The notes beneath the pieces were generated by a model. The model was not told the origin of the DNA. It did not search any database and saw only the letters and a list, made by a program, of their open reading frames with translations. A DNA stretch of 64,000 nt, taken from Valencia hispanica (lineage: Eukaryota > Chordata > Actinopteri > Cyprinodontiformes > Valenciidae). The translations under genes were made by a program, and so were the position numbers. The stretch is taken from the NCBI GenBank assembly GCA_963556495.2, contig OY747702.1, forward strand, positions 48,347,286 to 48,411,285, in the 5' to 3' direction. Below are positions 58,701 through 64,000 of this stretch, in pieces; position 1 is the stretch's first letter, and each line of letters opens with the position of its first letter.

Positions 58701-61688
58701 TCTTTAAATACAGCCCAGATGAGCTCACACATTCCTGCCAAATTGCAGAGAGCCAATCAGGCACAAAGCATGATTGTCCTGACTAAAAAAACAAAAACAA
58801 AAAAACAATCTGTAGATTATATCTCGCATCTTACCTTGTTGGCTAAGACGACAGCATTGAGAGCCTTCTCGTGAAACCTCTGACAGTCCCACTCTAGATA
58901 AACTGTGGCAAGGAGACGCAAATCTTTGGCCTTTTGTGAGAAAAATGGAAAACATTTAGTCAAAATTTACATCCATACCCGTTTTCAGTGATTTTACTTA
59001 ACTCTGTCTCACCAGAGCTTCTGGTCCAGGGCCATACTTCACATTTGTCTTGCCGATCTCGTAGCTTTGGCTGAAAAATACGAGGCGCTATTTTCCCTGC
59101 TCTGTTTTTAGCCGTTTCTCAACTAACATTAAATATCATATTTACCTCAACCAGAAAGTACTGTCCTCAAACCTCCTCAGATTATAGGTGTCGACACCAA
59201 AGTTGTAGCACATGAGGGAGAGGTAGGCCGTCTGTGTCCAGAGAGTATGTTCACAGTTAGCTTCCCCCTCACTTTCAGCAACAATATGTGCTCTGAATGT
59301 GACAAAATCAATATATAGTGTTGCAAATGTGCAGACTGAAGGATTGTTGTTACATCTTTTGGTAGCCGCTGCAACATGTCTTTACAACGCTGCATGTAGA
59401 CCATGGCTTCTTCGTTATTCCCTTGGGACAAGGCCTGTAAGGGAGTTTCCAGTTTGAACTTGAGCTAAATGTCAGCAAACAATGTGATATTCCCTGTCAG
59501 ATAATAAAGAGTTCCCCCTCTTATTGTTTCTCGGTTCACATTTTAGCTGTCTCACGCTTCACACTGCAAGTCTGTCAGAACAGCACTTCCTGAGCTGCCA
59601 AATATCACAAGAACAAATATTCACATTGAAGGTGTCGAGCATCACATGCGCCAAGGCTCACCGACTCTGCCTGGCATGACAGAATTCGAAGCAGGTCCTT
59701 CTCCACATCCGCCTTGGATGAAGAAACGTCGGCCGCTGCGTCGCCTCTGGACGTCAGTTGGCTGTAGAGGGTTTCCAGGCTCTAGAGATACAGCACAATG
59801 AGTATTTTTTGAGAAAAAAAAACACCATATTTCTGTTTGCTCTAAACTTGTACTGACTAAAGCTCTCTCTCTCCTTGTCTGAGTGTTCATTTTTCTTCAC
59901 CTTGACAGCAAGCCTCAAGAAATGATCTGCCATCTGGGGATTTTTGCAGTCCAGCCAGGTTCTCCCCGTTTTGCTGGCCATCTGTAAAGATTAGACACTG
60001 ACAAATGGGCCTTCTCCTCGTGAAATGCTGAGCACTGGTCGAGGAGGGGGGCCTGGAGTACTGCTCACCAGGATCTGTTTGCGGATGGCGCCCTCTGTTG
60101 GATTCTCAGGTTCACAGCAGTAAAGCAGACTGCATGCGGCATGGCGAACTGCATGATGGAAATGTTTGAACATGATGTAATACTACTGTGACCACAACTG
60201 TTCACAGTGGTGATGTGTATTGGTAAAGATCTGGTGATATGATATGTATCACGATACAGGGGGGACGAAACGATTTATTGCCATAATTTGAGTAAGACTA
60301 TGTATTGTGATTTATAAAGCTTTATTTAACTGTAGAAAAACTATCACAGCATTCTAAGCACTCCAACCTGTTTCATACTTTAACACATCCAGTTTTATCA
60401 CTAGATCTAGTTGATCCACTGGAAAGAAAAAGGTGAAAACAGCCACCAACTAGCAGTCATACCTTTAATTTTACTGTGAAAATCACTGTCATCAGTAATG
60501 GTTCCATTCAAATTCTAAAAAAATAAATAAATAATCAATACAATATCGTGGCATTTAAATATTTTCTGACATTCCTAGTTCACAGTCTTCCTTTTGAGTC
60601 CAAATCCCCAGATTTATTAGCATGACTATTGGTAAAACTTGCATATCGACAGATCATGAGATTAGAAGGGTACCTTTGGCTTTTTGAACGTTACTTAGAG
60701 CACCGCCAGCATTCTTGGTAACAGACCAGTTCCACAGCTGGATGGCACAGTCCTCAAGCTGAAAAAGTTAACGATGAAACACATAAAAATATAATTCTTT
60801 ATAAAGTGTTTGATAAAAGCAACTGAGGCCAAACTAAACCACACGGCAAAAATCTAAAAATCATAACTGTCTGGATTAAATAAAAACTTTCACATTTTAA
60901 GTATTACAACAGTTCAAACTTTTTCCCATTATTTCACATTCAAACCTTAAAGTTTAATATGTTTCACTAGTATTTTTATGTAAAAGTAGAGGGAAAGGGA
61001 GGCATGTTTTACTAAATTTCTTACAAATTAAAATCTGAAAAGTGCGGCATGGATTCAATCCCAAAACACCCATTTGTATACTGTACATCCATCTGAGTTT
61101 ATTTTAATGCCATTTTTATTTAATTTTATTTATCAGACCAAAACAAAGTTTCATGCTTAATTATAAGGGGGAAGAAAATAGATAATTGTTTTTTTTTATA
61201 CAAAAATAAAATCTGAAAACCGCGACATTTGCATCCAACCCTCCCTGATTTCTCCACCAGGTGTTCTCATAGAAAGACCAAAATGCCTGCCGTCGTTCTT
61301 CTTTGCAAAATACCTTAAAATCAAATGGGCCGGATCATTTCAATAAATGACTACTTTAATGTCTTGCCACAGATTTCCGATTGACTTCACGTCTTCGCAT
61401 TAACTGGACCATTCTAACAAAATAATGTAAACTTTTACATTTTATCATGCCAATAAATCAGTCTAGTTGCCCGGTCCCAAATAAAGAACAAATAAATACC
61501 TTTGGTTTGTTTTCTTTTATTTACTAAACTAGAACATCCTCATCAACATAAATCATGTCCCACTATTTAATCTACCTGTGAGTGCGGTATTTTAGGCAAG
61601 GCGTCTAATCCAGACACTTCAGAGCAGAGTTTCTCTATGGCCTCATCAAAATCTGGCAACTGTTTTTGCAGCAGGTTATCTGTGAGAG
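34431..61688 (-). CDS. tex11: Testis-expressed 11 (ZIP4/SPO22-like meiotic TPR protein), nearly complete
   Basis: TEX11 is the vertebrate homologue of yeast Zip4/Spo22, a helical TPR scaffold on meiotic chromosome axes that promotes synapsis and crossover formation. I joined 27 exons on the - strand, and their phases match at every junction. The open frame is about 909 codons after a split first codon; mammalian TEX11 is about 940. Landmarks in order are [117 protein letters not shown] and [11 protein letters not shown]. The start codon is not located, because the first recognised exon opens inside a codon. Introns hold most of the transposons between 36 and 61 kb. No frame break is seen, so the gene looks functional. 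Confidence 0.95.
35321..35441 (-). CDS. tex11: tex11 exon 26
   Basis: Encodes [20 protein letters not shown] then [20 protein letters not shown]. The L.EVW.YFE(D/E)AL..IS match to TEX11 is clear. Phase 0 at the end before gtgagt. Confidence 0.96.
35539..35641 (-). CDS. tex11: tex11 exon 25, apparently ending at a GC donor
   Basis: Encodes [20 protein letters not shown] then [13 protein letters not shown] plus AG. Alignment and phase require the exon to end at CTGCAG, where the following intron bases are GCACCA instead of GT. Joining to 35441 completes a Ser codon (SKYVHSL), as in mammalian TEX11. No GT within range preserves the frame. Confidence 0.85.
35747..35896 (-). CDS. tex11: tex11 exon 24
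   Basis: Encodes [40 protein letters not shown] and ETRVLETIA. The [20 protein letters not shown]...ET...ETIA run is a clear TEX11 match. The acceptor (gtgaag) has a weak pyrimidine tract, so the first codons are less certain. Confidence 0.94.
36001..36073 (-). CDS. tex11: tex11 exon 23
   Basis: Encodes [20 protein letters not shown] then LKAS and one base. It sits between a ttcacag acceptor and a gtacaa donor, and joins the next exon through a Gly codon. Confidence 0.92.
36290..36403 (-). CDS. tex11: tex11 exon 22
   Basis: Encodes [20 protein letters not shown] then [18 protein letters not shown], 38 codons, phase 0 at both ends. CP.D...L...(R/K)TCLLMA.A..LE matches TEX11. Confidence 0.96.
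36741..38745 (-). mobile_element. Rex1-like LINE (CR1 group), truncated and frameshifted, in a tex11 intron
   Basis: Three minus-strand frames cover the polymerase: 38594-38064 (upstream region with [12 protein letters not shown]), 38061-37612 ([17 protein letters not shown]) and 37760-37086 ([49 protein letters not shown]). FADDT is the active-site motif. Frame breaks lie near 38062 and 37700. The 3' end carries AGAATCAGAATCACTTTATT followed by an A run (plus-strand view), typical of this group. Confidence 0.88.
38900..39740 (+). mobile_element. Sleeping-Beauty-type Tc1 element, decayed
   Basis: The ATG at 39021 opens [20 protein letters not shown], the characteristic N-terminus of salmonid-type Tc1 transposases. 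Later broken pieces match SARKKPLLQK-type (39320-39360), [15 protein letters not shown] (39420-39450) and [15 protein letters not shown] (39510-39550) segments. Stops and deletions disrupt the frame. At 39660-39770 a different Tc1 terminal fragment (TATTCATACTCCTTGAATGT) follows. Confidence 0.8.
39880..40268 (-). mobile_element. hAT-type MITE, family M1, copy 3 (reverse)
   Basis: It begins TAGGGATGTGTATTAG and has the reverse core AGATCTAGTTGATCCACTGG and AATGGTTCCATTCAAATTCT. The right end is worn (TTAAATCCCA). It is preceded by CTTAATAT, with a partial match after the right end. Confidence 0.78.
40766..40836 (-). CDS. tex11: tex11 exon 21
   Basis: Encodes [20 protein letters not shown] then SYQ, phase 0 at the end before gtaagt. 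WN.A.QC...P..MR(D/E)FF.LSY is strongly conserved. Confidence 0.97.
40952..41029 (-). CDS. tex11: tex11 exon 20
   Basis: Encodes [20 protein letters not shown] then WFRKI. The (E/D)A.WFRK(I/T)AWN motif of TEX11 spans this exon and the next. Confidence 0.95.
41305..42345 (+). repeat. Dispersed repeat (2853 family) split by a nested hAT-like element
   Basis: The left part 41305-41490 (GGTAGCACTGTTGTTGCCTT, GGCTTCCTCCCACAGTCC) and right part 42234-42345 (TGATGGACTGGCGACCTGTC) are one repeat of the 2853-3110 family, interrupted between them by 743 bp. Confidence 0.7.
41491..42233. mobile_element. hAT-like element, family M2, copy 3, itself interrupted
   Basis: ATCGATTCTGAATCGATTCT at 41520 and GAACCGATACCCAGCTCTAG at 42214 match the other M2 copies. 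Flanks CTCTAAAT and GTCTAAAT (42234-42241) are a 7-of-8 target duplication. From about 41604 to 42033 it contains a further foreign segment with ATCGGATCATACTTCGGATT and an open frame of 107 codons of unknown meaning. Confidence 0.65.
42520..42740 (-). repeat. Reverse copy of the teleost dispersed repeat
   Basis: CATCCATCATCTATACCGCT, CGGGCGAGAGGCGGAGTACA and CAGGACAGGTCG, then TTTTTGAACTGTGGGAAAAA, are the reverse form of the family seen at 2853 and 41305. Confidence 0.65.
43010..43340. repeat. Dispersed repeat R1, copy 1
   Basis: AACTGTCTGTGCGATAAA, GACCTCCACCGAGCTCTAGA and AGCAGACCGGGGTCGTAGAG occur in the same order at 50650-50980. CpG-rich, without coding signals. The TCCGGTTCACACTGTGCGAT segment resembles a DNA-transposon end. 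Confidence 0.7.
44551..44666. mobile_element. Small repeat inserted in the LINE
   Basis: AATCAAATCAAACTTTATTT through CTACATTCCCATCCCTCCCC matches the repeat at 48474-48600. The flanks CTTTGTC (44544-44550) and CTTTCGTC (44667-44674) look like a worn duplication, and removing the segment rejoins the LINE sequence. Confidence 0.65.
45224..46309 (+). mobile_element. THAP-domain DNA transposon relic (Kolobok- or P-like) nested in the LINE tail
   Basis: Ends AAGGTGCCCTGCCACAC and, reversed, AGGTGCCTTGCCACATG form terminal inverted repeats. TTAA at 46310-46313 and TTCA at 45220-45223 suggest a TTAA duplication. From the ATG at 45499 the sequence encodes [15 protein letters not shown] and then a stop. 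In the next frame it reads [20 protein letters not shown] and LKPGAVPS, ending at a splice-like CCG/gtaagt near 45770. The C-x2-C, C-x2-H and AVP elements define a THAP zinc finger. The frame break and lack of a catalytic domain make it a non-autonomous relic. Confidence 0.72.
46448..48037 (+). mobile_element. Nearly intact Tc1/mariner element, 1590 bp, with long inverted repeats
   Basis: The ends are CAGGTCCTTCTCAAAAAATT and its inverse, flanked by TA at 46446-46447 and 48038-48039. The terminal inverted repeats are about 200 bp, with a second AAAAAATTAGCATAT motif at their inner edge. The transposase starts at 46777 ([20 protein letters not shown]) with a helix-turn-helix ([16 protein letters not shown]). 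Catalytic-region residues survive as LDESKF, DLAPAHS and SPDLNPIEN. It carries stops at 47140 and 47230, a 3-bp loss creating TAG at 47407, and an in-frame loss of five codons before 47464. The low decay shows a recent insertion. Confidence 0.93.
48474..49390. repeat. Inverted pair of a dispersed repeat
   Basis: The left arm 48474-48600 (CAATCAAACTTTATTTATAA, CAAAGTGCTCTACAGATTAA, ATGACCCCACATAACC) is matched in inverse by the right arm 49245-49390 (GTGGGGTCATTTTAATCTGT, AAAGTACTTTGAGTTGCAAC). The segment between also mirrors itself: GGCGCCCAGAGGAGG near 48797 against CCTCTGGGCGCCC near 49080. A single-arm fragment is inserted at 44551. Confidence 0.75.
49697..49737 (-). CDS. tex11: tex11 exon 19 (micro-exon)
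   Basis: A 41-nt exon encoding [13 protein letters not shown] with split codons at both ends (Arg in, Ala out). The phase with both neighbours supports it. The intron that follows is 8.7 kb and full of transposons. Confidence 0.85.
49823..49876 (-). CDS. tex11: tex11 exon 18
   Basis: A 54-nt exon encoding [17 protein letters not shown], with split Arg codons at both ends. It completes the ...VL.GLRCLVRL run started in the previous exon. Confidence 0.9.
50240..50640. other. Unassigned segment in a tex11 intron
   Basis: Both strands show moderately long open frames here (122 and 99 codons), but I recognise no family and see no splice-site support in the tex11 frame. It may be transposon-derived. 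Confidence 0.3.
50650..50980. repeat. Dispersed repeat R1, copy 2
   Basis: Same order of blocks as 43010-43340 (AACTGTCTGTGCGATAAA, GACCTCCACCGAGCTCTAGA, AGCAGACCGGGGTCGTAGAG). The following 50985-51120 (GTTGCCAACTTAGCGACTTT) belongs to another common fish repeat. Confidence 0.7.
52255..52485 (+). repeat. Retroposon 3'-tail fragment, possibly Rex3/RTE type
   Basis: GGGGAGACCCCAGGCCAGAT, CCTGGCCTGGGAATGCCTTG and AGCCGCCTCTGGGTGAGTGG resemble the 3' region of a very common fish retroposon (CTGGGAACGCCTTGGG type). No coding part is present. Confidence 0.45.
52628..53247. mobile_element. Harbinger-like MITE, TTA target duplication
   Basis: Ends AGGCACGTTCAGACCGGTCA and, reversed, AGGCACATTCACACCGGTCA. 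TTA at 52625-52627 and 53248-53250. Length 620 bp with CpG-rich interior and no transposase. It lies immediately before tex11 exon 17, about 45 bp from the donor side. Confidence 0.8.
53294..53379 (-). CDS. tex11: tex11 exon 17
   Basis: Encodes [20 protein letters not shown] then EAHVLMGL plus two bases of an Arg codon. The A.KALE.L...S.D...VL..(L/V)(R/K) pattern fits TEX11. A decayed Tc1-type element fills the upstream intron. Confidence 0.9.
53440..54610. mobile_element. Decayed Tc1/mariner element in a tex11 intron
   Basis: Ends such as TATAAAAGTATTCATACCCT at 53455 and GTGTGAATACTTTTGGAAGG at 54565 are inverse partners. GTGGTGGCAGCATTATGCTG at 54380 is a transposase remnant. Part of the interior (53760-54010) is foreign and CpG-rich. 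Same family as 23440, 57520 and 60880. Confidence 0.65.
54941..55059 (-). CDS. tex11: tex11 exon 16
   Basis: Encodes [20 protein letters not shown] then [19 protein letters not shown]. The LLSLAAQ.ALE end is shared with TEX11. Phase 0 at the end, before gtacga. Confidence 0.95.
55176..55278 (-). CDS. tex11: tex11 exon 15
   Basis: Encodes [20 protein letters not shown] then [24 protein letters not shown]...FT.F..(Y/F)KIAV.E.N.E matches TEX11. Confidence 0.96.
55419..55556 (-). CDS. tex11: tex11 exon 14 (TPR)
   Basis: Encodes [40 protein letters not shown] and LQQLEK. EALQWY.YSL.F and LAKLQRN.A.C.L.LQQL.K are TPR helices conserved in TEX11. 46 codons, phase 0 at both ends. Confidence 0.97.
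55651..55736 (-). CDS. tex11: tex11 exon 13
   Basis: Encodes [20 protein letters not shown] then DQASKQYE after completing a Gly codon. TG(R/K)QLT.....LH..LW..A is a TEX11 match. Confidence 0.94.
55839..55990 (-). CDS. tex11: tex11 exon 12
   Basis: Encodes [40 protein letters not shown] and [10 protein letters not shown]. The H.(E/D)(L/M)LLQR.(E/K)ELL..(E/Q)KIE(E/D)I stretch is highly conserved in TEX11. Confidence 0.96.
56045..57252. mobile_element. hAT element relic, 1208 bp, perfect 8-bp target duplication
   Basis: It runs from TAGGGCTGGAGGATAATTCA to TTGTCCAGCCCTA with inverted ends and is flanked by ACATGAAG at 56037-56044 and 57253-57260. Interior reading frames with an exon-like look occur at 56429 ([22 protein letters not shown]) and 56690-56795 ([20 protein letters not shown], ending at a gtgagt donor). 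No dimerisation domain is seen, so it is non-autonomous. It lies between tex11 exons 11 and 12. Confidence 0.88.
57361..57439 (-). CDS. tex11: tex11 exon 11
   Basis: Encodes [20 protein letters not shown] then LMSED. It lies between a tctgcag acceptor and a gtaaaa donor and has split codons at both ends that join correctly. A hAT transposon occupies the next intron downstream. Confidence 0.92.
57520..58600. mobile_element. Decayed Tc1/mariner element in a tex11 intron
   Basis: GTCGTTGTCCTGCTGGAAGA (57848), CATAATGCTGCCACCACCAT (58003) and GATCTCTGCAGCTCCTCCAG (58212) are reverse-strand transposase remnants in the order seen in the family. Read in reverse, [19 protein letters not shown] is recognisable. 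Worn inverted ends lie at about 57530 and 58590. Confidence 0.75.
58653..58734 (-). CDS. tex11: tex11 exon 10
   Basis: Encodes [20 protein letters not shown] then PDNQIRA. The LSSPGLFLKMKILL-like segment of TEX11 aligns here. The longer open frame visible in this stretch is in another frame and is a shadow. Confidence 0.93.
58835..58930 (-). CDS. tex11: tex11 exon 9 (TPR)
   Basis: Encodes [20 protein letters not shown] then [12 protein letters not shown], 32 codons, phase 0 at both ends. LRLLAT.YL.WD...(Y/F)..KALNAV.LANK is diagnostic for TEX11. Confidence 0.96.
59013..59070 (-). CDS. tex11: tex11 exon 8
   Basis: A 58-nt exon encoding [19 protein letters not shown] after completing a Ser codon. 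The SQSY.IGK sequence and the GPE.L end match TEX11. Ends in phase 0 before gtgaga. Confidence 0.94.
59146..59231 (-). CDS. tex11: tex11 exon 7
   Basis: Encodes [20 protein letters not shown] then [22 protein letters not shown] is one of the most conserved TEX11 segments. It ends with two bases of a Ser codon. Confidence 0.96.
59354..59434 (-). CDS. tex11: tex11 exon 6 (TPR helix pair)
   Basis: Encodes [20 protein letters not shown] then LQRLPKD. The QGN.EEA..Y..RCKDML pattern is TPR-like. Phase 0 at both ends. Confidence 0.93.
59662..59781 (-). CDS. tex11: tex11 exon 5
   Basis: Encodes [20 protein letters not shown] then [20 protein letters not shown], 40 codons with phase 0 at both ends. 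Confidence 0.92.
59901..59981 (-). CDS. tex11: tex11 exon 4
   Basis: Encodes [20 protein letters not shown] then FLRLAVK. This 27-codon exon has phase 0 at both ends. KTG..W.D..NP..AD.F matches TEX11. Confidence 0.93.
60069..60148 (-). CDS. tex11: tex11 exon 3
   Basis: Encodes [20 protein letters not shown] then IRKQIL after completing a split Val codon. It aligns with the (L)RH.AC.L.Y.CE region of TEX11 and ends in phase 0 before gtgagc. Confidence 0.93.
60208..60577 (-). mobile_element. hAT-type MITE, family M1, copy 4 (reverse, perfect 8-bp duplication)
   Basis: The element from TGGTGATGTGTATTGG to TGACATTCCTA is flanked by GTTCACAG at 60200-60207 and 60578-60585. It carries the reverse core AGATCTAGTTGATCCACTGG. 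It lies between tex11 exons 2 and 3. Confidence 0.85.
60674..60758 (-). CDS. tex11: tex11 exon 2
   Basis: Encodes [20 protein letters not shown] then LSNVQKAK. The AIQLWNW motif is a TEX11 signature. It starts in phase 0 and ends with one base of a Val codon. Confidence 0.93.
60880..61500. mobile_element. Partial, decayed Tc1/mariner element in a tex11 intron
   Basis: ATCTGAAAAGTGCGGCATGG (61033), TTCTTCTTTGCAAAATACCT (61295), TGTCTTGCCACAGATTTCCG (61360) and GACCATTCTAACAAAATAAT (61406) follow the order of the family seen at 23440, 53440 and 57520. The right half is missing. Confidence 0.65.
61576..61688 (-). CDS. tex11: tex11 exon 1 of those recognised (N-terminal region)
   Basis: Bounded by a tttgcacag acceptor and a gtagat donor on the minus strand. 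It encodes [20 protein letters not shown], then [17 protein letters not shown]. It opens with two bases of a split codon, so at least one more exon with the start codon lies at higher coordinates. Placement rests on its frame with the next exon and its resemblance to the TEX11 N-terminus. Confidence 0.8.
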
Positions 61689-64000
61689 CTGTGCAAATAA
61701 AAGAGAGGAGAGAGGACATGTCAACAGGACAATAAAAGCAGAGACATGTCCACATATCATGGACAAACATCTAATTCCCGTCCCAAGAAAGAGCAGAAGT
61801 TATATACGTAATGGTTTCTAGCATAATTACAAAGATTTACAGGGTGTTACTACAACTAAACTCCACAAAATTTTCATTTGGGTTAATATAAGTCAAGGCA
61901 TTCGTGTCGTTAGGGACAGCCACAAAGATCCTTCTAGTAAATCAAGTTATCTAAACACATGTGCTTCCCAGCTTTGGTATCTTCATTTTTTATATTATTA
62001 TCTACTAGTTTTAGAGCTAACCCATTATCTAAGGTTTAAATTACAGCAATGCCTTAATTTGACTGATCATCTGACAATTATTTTTGCTTTAACAAAATCT
62101 GGTTTGTAACAGATGTTCTTTTTTTTATGCATGAATAAAATATTGCATCCACACAGCCACAGTCTTTTAAAATAGAAACATGTTTCACCCTTTGTTGCGT
62201 GATTGATTTAATAATTAAAACATGCGCCTATATAAAACGTGTCTGAAAGCTTCGGTCGTCAATCCCACTTTAAGAAGGGCTGCAGTTTGTAAAGCTGAAA
62301 TGATCCCGTATATTTTGGGTAATCTTGGTTCAATGTGCCATCAGGTGGACGACTGCTGAGATAAATAGATGTTAGCTTCATTAACTTGAATCTTATTCTC
62401 TTAGTGAAGGTTCATTTAAACAATGAACCTTCAGCAATAATAGGCAAATCAGTAGTGGTTTAAGTTACAATAGAAAAAGTATCACACTTTTGTATGTATA
62501 TGTTAGATTATCTCCAGTTTGGCTCAGATAAAGTTCTTTCTGCAGCACCAATTTTATGACCGTGTACAATTTTTAAAAGCGTTTTTTTCTATTTATAGCA
62601 GCACTGAATTTACAGAGCCAGAACATTTCAATGAGATGTCTTTAACGTGCAGGATCAGAGACTGTGCTTGTTGATCTCGAAGTGTTAGCATGAACTATCA
62701 AATTGTTTTTTTTTTTTCTAAGAGCAGAGAACGGGGTTGCTTTCTTTATTTGAAACATCAAATATATTTTCCAACACAGCTGCACACTCAACTAACTTTT
62801 TTTTTCTGAGCCAGTCCATGAGCGAAAAAACCTGCTTTGTTTTAAAAAAAATCCTGAACAATTTGTCTACAATGTGAGCCCAAAACATTAGAAAACGTTG
62901 GAACATAGGTATGTTACCAAGGACACAAAATAGCGCTGTAATAGCAGACACCAAATCACAACACTGGCACCTCTTATTCTTTACATGTGAGTTTCTGTCA
63001 TGACACCAGGATCTGAAGATTTTATATTAAAGCCTAAACACTTATCATTTAGGTTTAACAGTCACAACTTGTCTTGCATTTTATCTCAGAAACCCTAAGA
63101 TTTTAACATATAGACAAAATCATCTGTGTAGTTCAACAGTTTTAATTAAAACATATATTATTAAGACTTAAAACAGCATTATTTGACTATGATTATCCGT
63201 GTCCAAAGTACTTACTCTCAGAAAGCATTCATTATAAGAGGATGAGTCAGGAGTCAACTCACAGTAAACACAGACTTTATTTTACCACCTTTTTTAAATT
63301 GTTGAATGCATTTTACTGAACTGCATATTTGGTTGTTATTAACTTAATCCTGAAACACAGGCTGATTAGGAATGTGCTAAGATTCATACTTTTTAACCTG
63401 TATATGGAAAACTGACATTCCAATACTAAATACTATTTTATCTTGTTAAAATGTGTTTTGTTTTTTATTGATTTGGTTTACACTGCCATACTTTTTGAAT
63501 TTGTAGTGGGTCTATGAATGACCAAAAAAACAATAACTTACCCTGCTTGTGTTTTTTTTAAAGCATTAGCAACATATTGTAAAGGCTTAGTGAATTATTT
63601 TTGTAGGTCTGAATTCTTTAATTTCTTCTGTATTGAGATAAATATCTAGGGCTACAGTGCTGAAGCCTGGGGCCATAACATGCCAAAGGCTAGGGCTACA
63701 ACTAGAGACAAGGTTGAGATGACACCGGTAATTTAGCCCCATTTATATAAGATTTTAAAAAGTCTTAATAATATGTACAATTTAACGTCAAAATCTTATA
63801 GGAGCAAAGTTGTTAATTAATAAACAAGCTTTAAATATTCTGATATTAGTGAGGAATAATCTATTCTAGGTTTGAAAAGTCTAAATGTTGTGATTTTTTT
63901 AGCTGGACCAGTTCTAATGTGGTCCAGATGGGGGGGGAAGTACTAATATAACCCTTTAATTAAATTAACTTTCATAAATCAAATAATGGTTTCACAAGTC
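61689..64000. other. Region upstream of the first recognised tex11 exon
   Basis: About 2.3 kb of A+T-rich DNA that must hold a tex11 intron and perhaps its first exon and promoter. No start-codon exon could be supported: the GTAAGT donors on the minus strand near 63212 and 63540 follow sequence with early stops. The 78-codon frame at 62718-62954 (minus) has no TEX11 similarity. Confidence 0.4.

Noticed and set aside
58571..58955. Minus-strand frames with [20 protein letters not shown] and similar
   Set aside because: These are out-of-frame readings of tex11 exons 9 and 10. The tex11 frame gives the conserved sequence.
62718..62954. 78-codon minus-strand frame as the tex11 first exon
   Set aside because: It has no similarity to the TEX11 N-terminus and no donor that would join in phase to 61688.
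1..64000. CRISPR arrays, operons, phage or bacterial defence systems
   Set aside because: The window is a spliced vertebrate locus. No spaced direct-repeat array or prokaryotic gene order is present.

Overview
The window looks like a teleost fish nuclear locus. It has spliced vertebrate genes with GT-AG introns, about 60% A+T, and a dense load of typical fish transposons: Tc1/mariner, hAT, Harbinger-like and THAP-type elements, L2- and Rex1-like LINEs, and a tRNA-derived SINE. I cannot name the species.

Two protein-coding genes are recognisable, and they converge tail to tail. On the + strand, about 14.5-30.2 kb, lies the 3' half of dlg3 (SAP102), a synaptic MAGUK scaffold. The visible exons encode the post-PDZ3 linker, the SH3 domain, a hook region with three alternative exons, and the guanylate-kinase-like domain, followed by a long 3' UTR. 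The 5' exons (PDZ domains) lie left of the window, so 1-14.5 kb is intron filled with repeats. On the - strand, about 61.7 down to 34.4 kb, lies tex11 (ZIP4/SPO22-type meiotic TPR protein). I resolved 27 coding exons that join in one open frame of about 909 codons, close to the length of mammalian TEX11. The first exon was not found. DLG3 and TEX11 are also convergent neighbours on the human X (Xq13.1), which supports both identifications.

Layout: 1-14.5 kb, dlg3 intron with a partial Tc1 element, hAT and TTAA-type elements and LINE fragments. 14.5-27.4 kb, dlg3 exons. 27.4-30.2 kb, dlg3 3' UTR. 30.3-34.3 kb, intergenic, with an L2-like LINE and a Tc1 relic. 34.4-61.7 kb, tex11, whose introns carry a Rex1-like LINE, a Sleeping-Beauty-type Tc1 relic, a nested LINE plus THAP transposon, a nearly intact Tc1 element of 1590 bp, and a hAT element with a perfect 8-bp target duplication. 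61.7-64 kb, no recognised coding sequence.

I see no new molecular system. The most informative observations are the reading-frame logic of the dlg3 hook exons, a probable GC-AG intron in tex11, a tex11 terminal exon that reads through a splice-donor-like site, and several datable nests of transposons inserted into one another.
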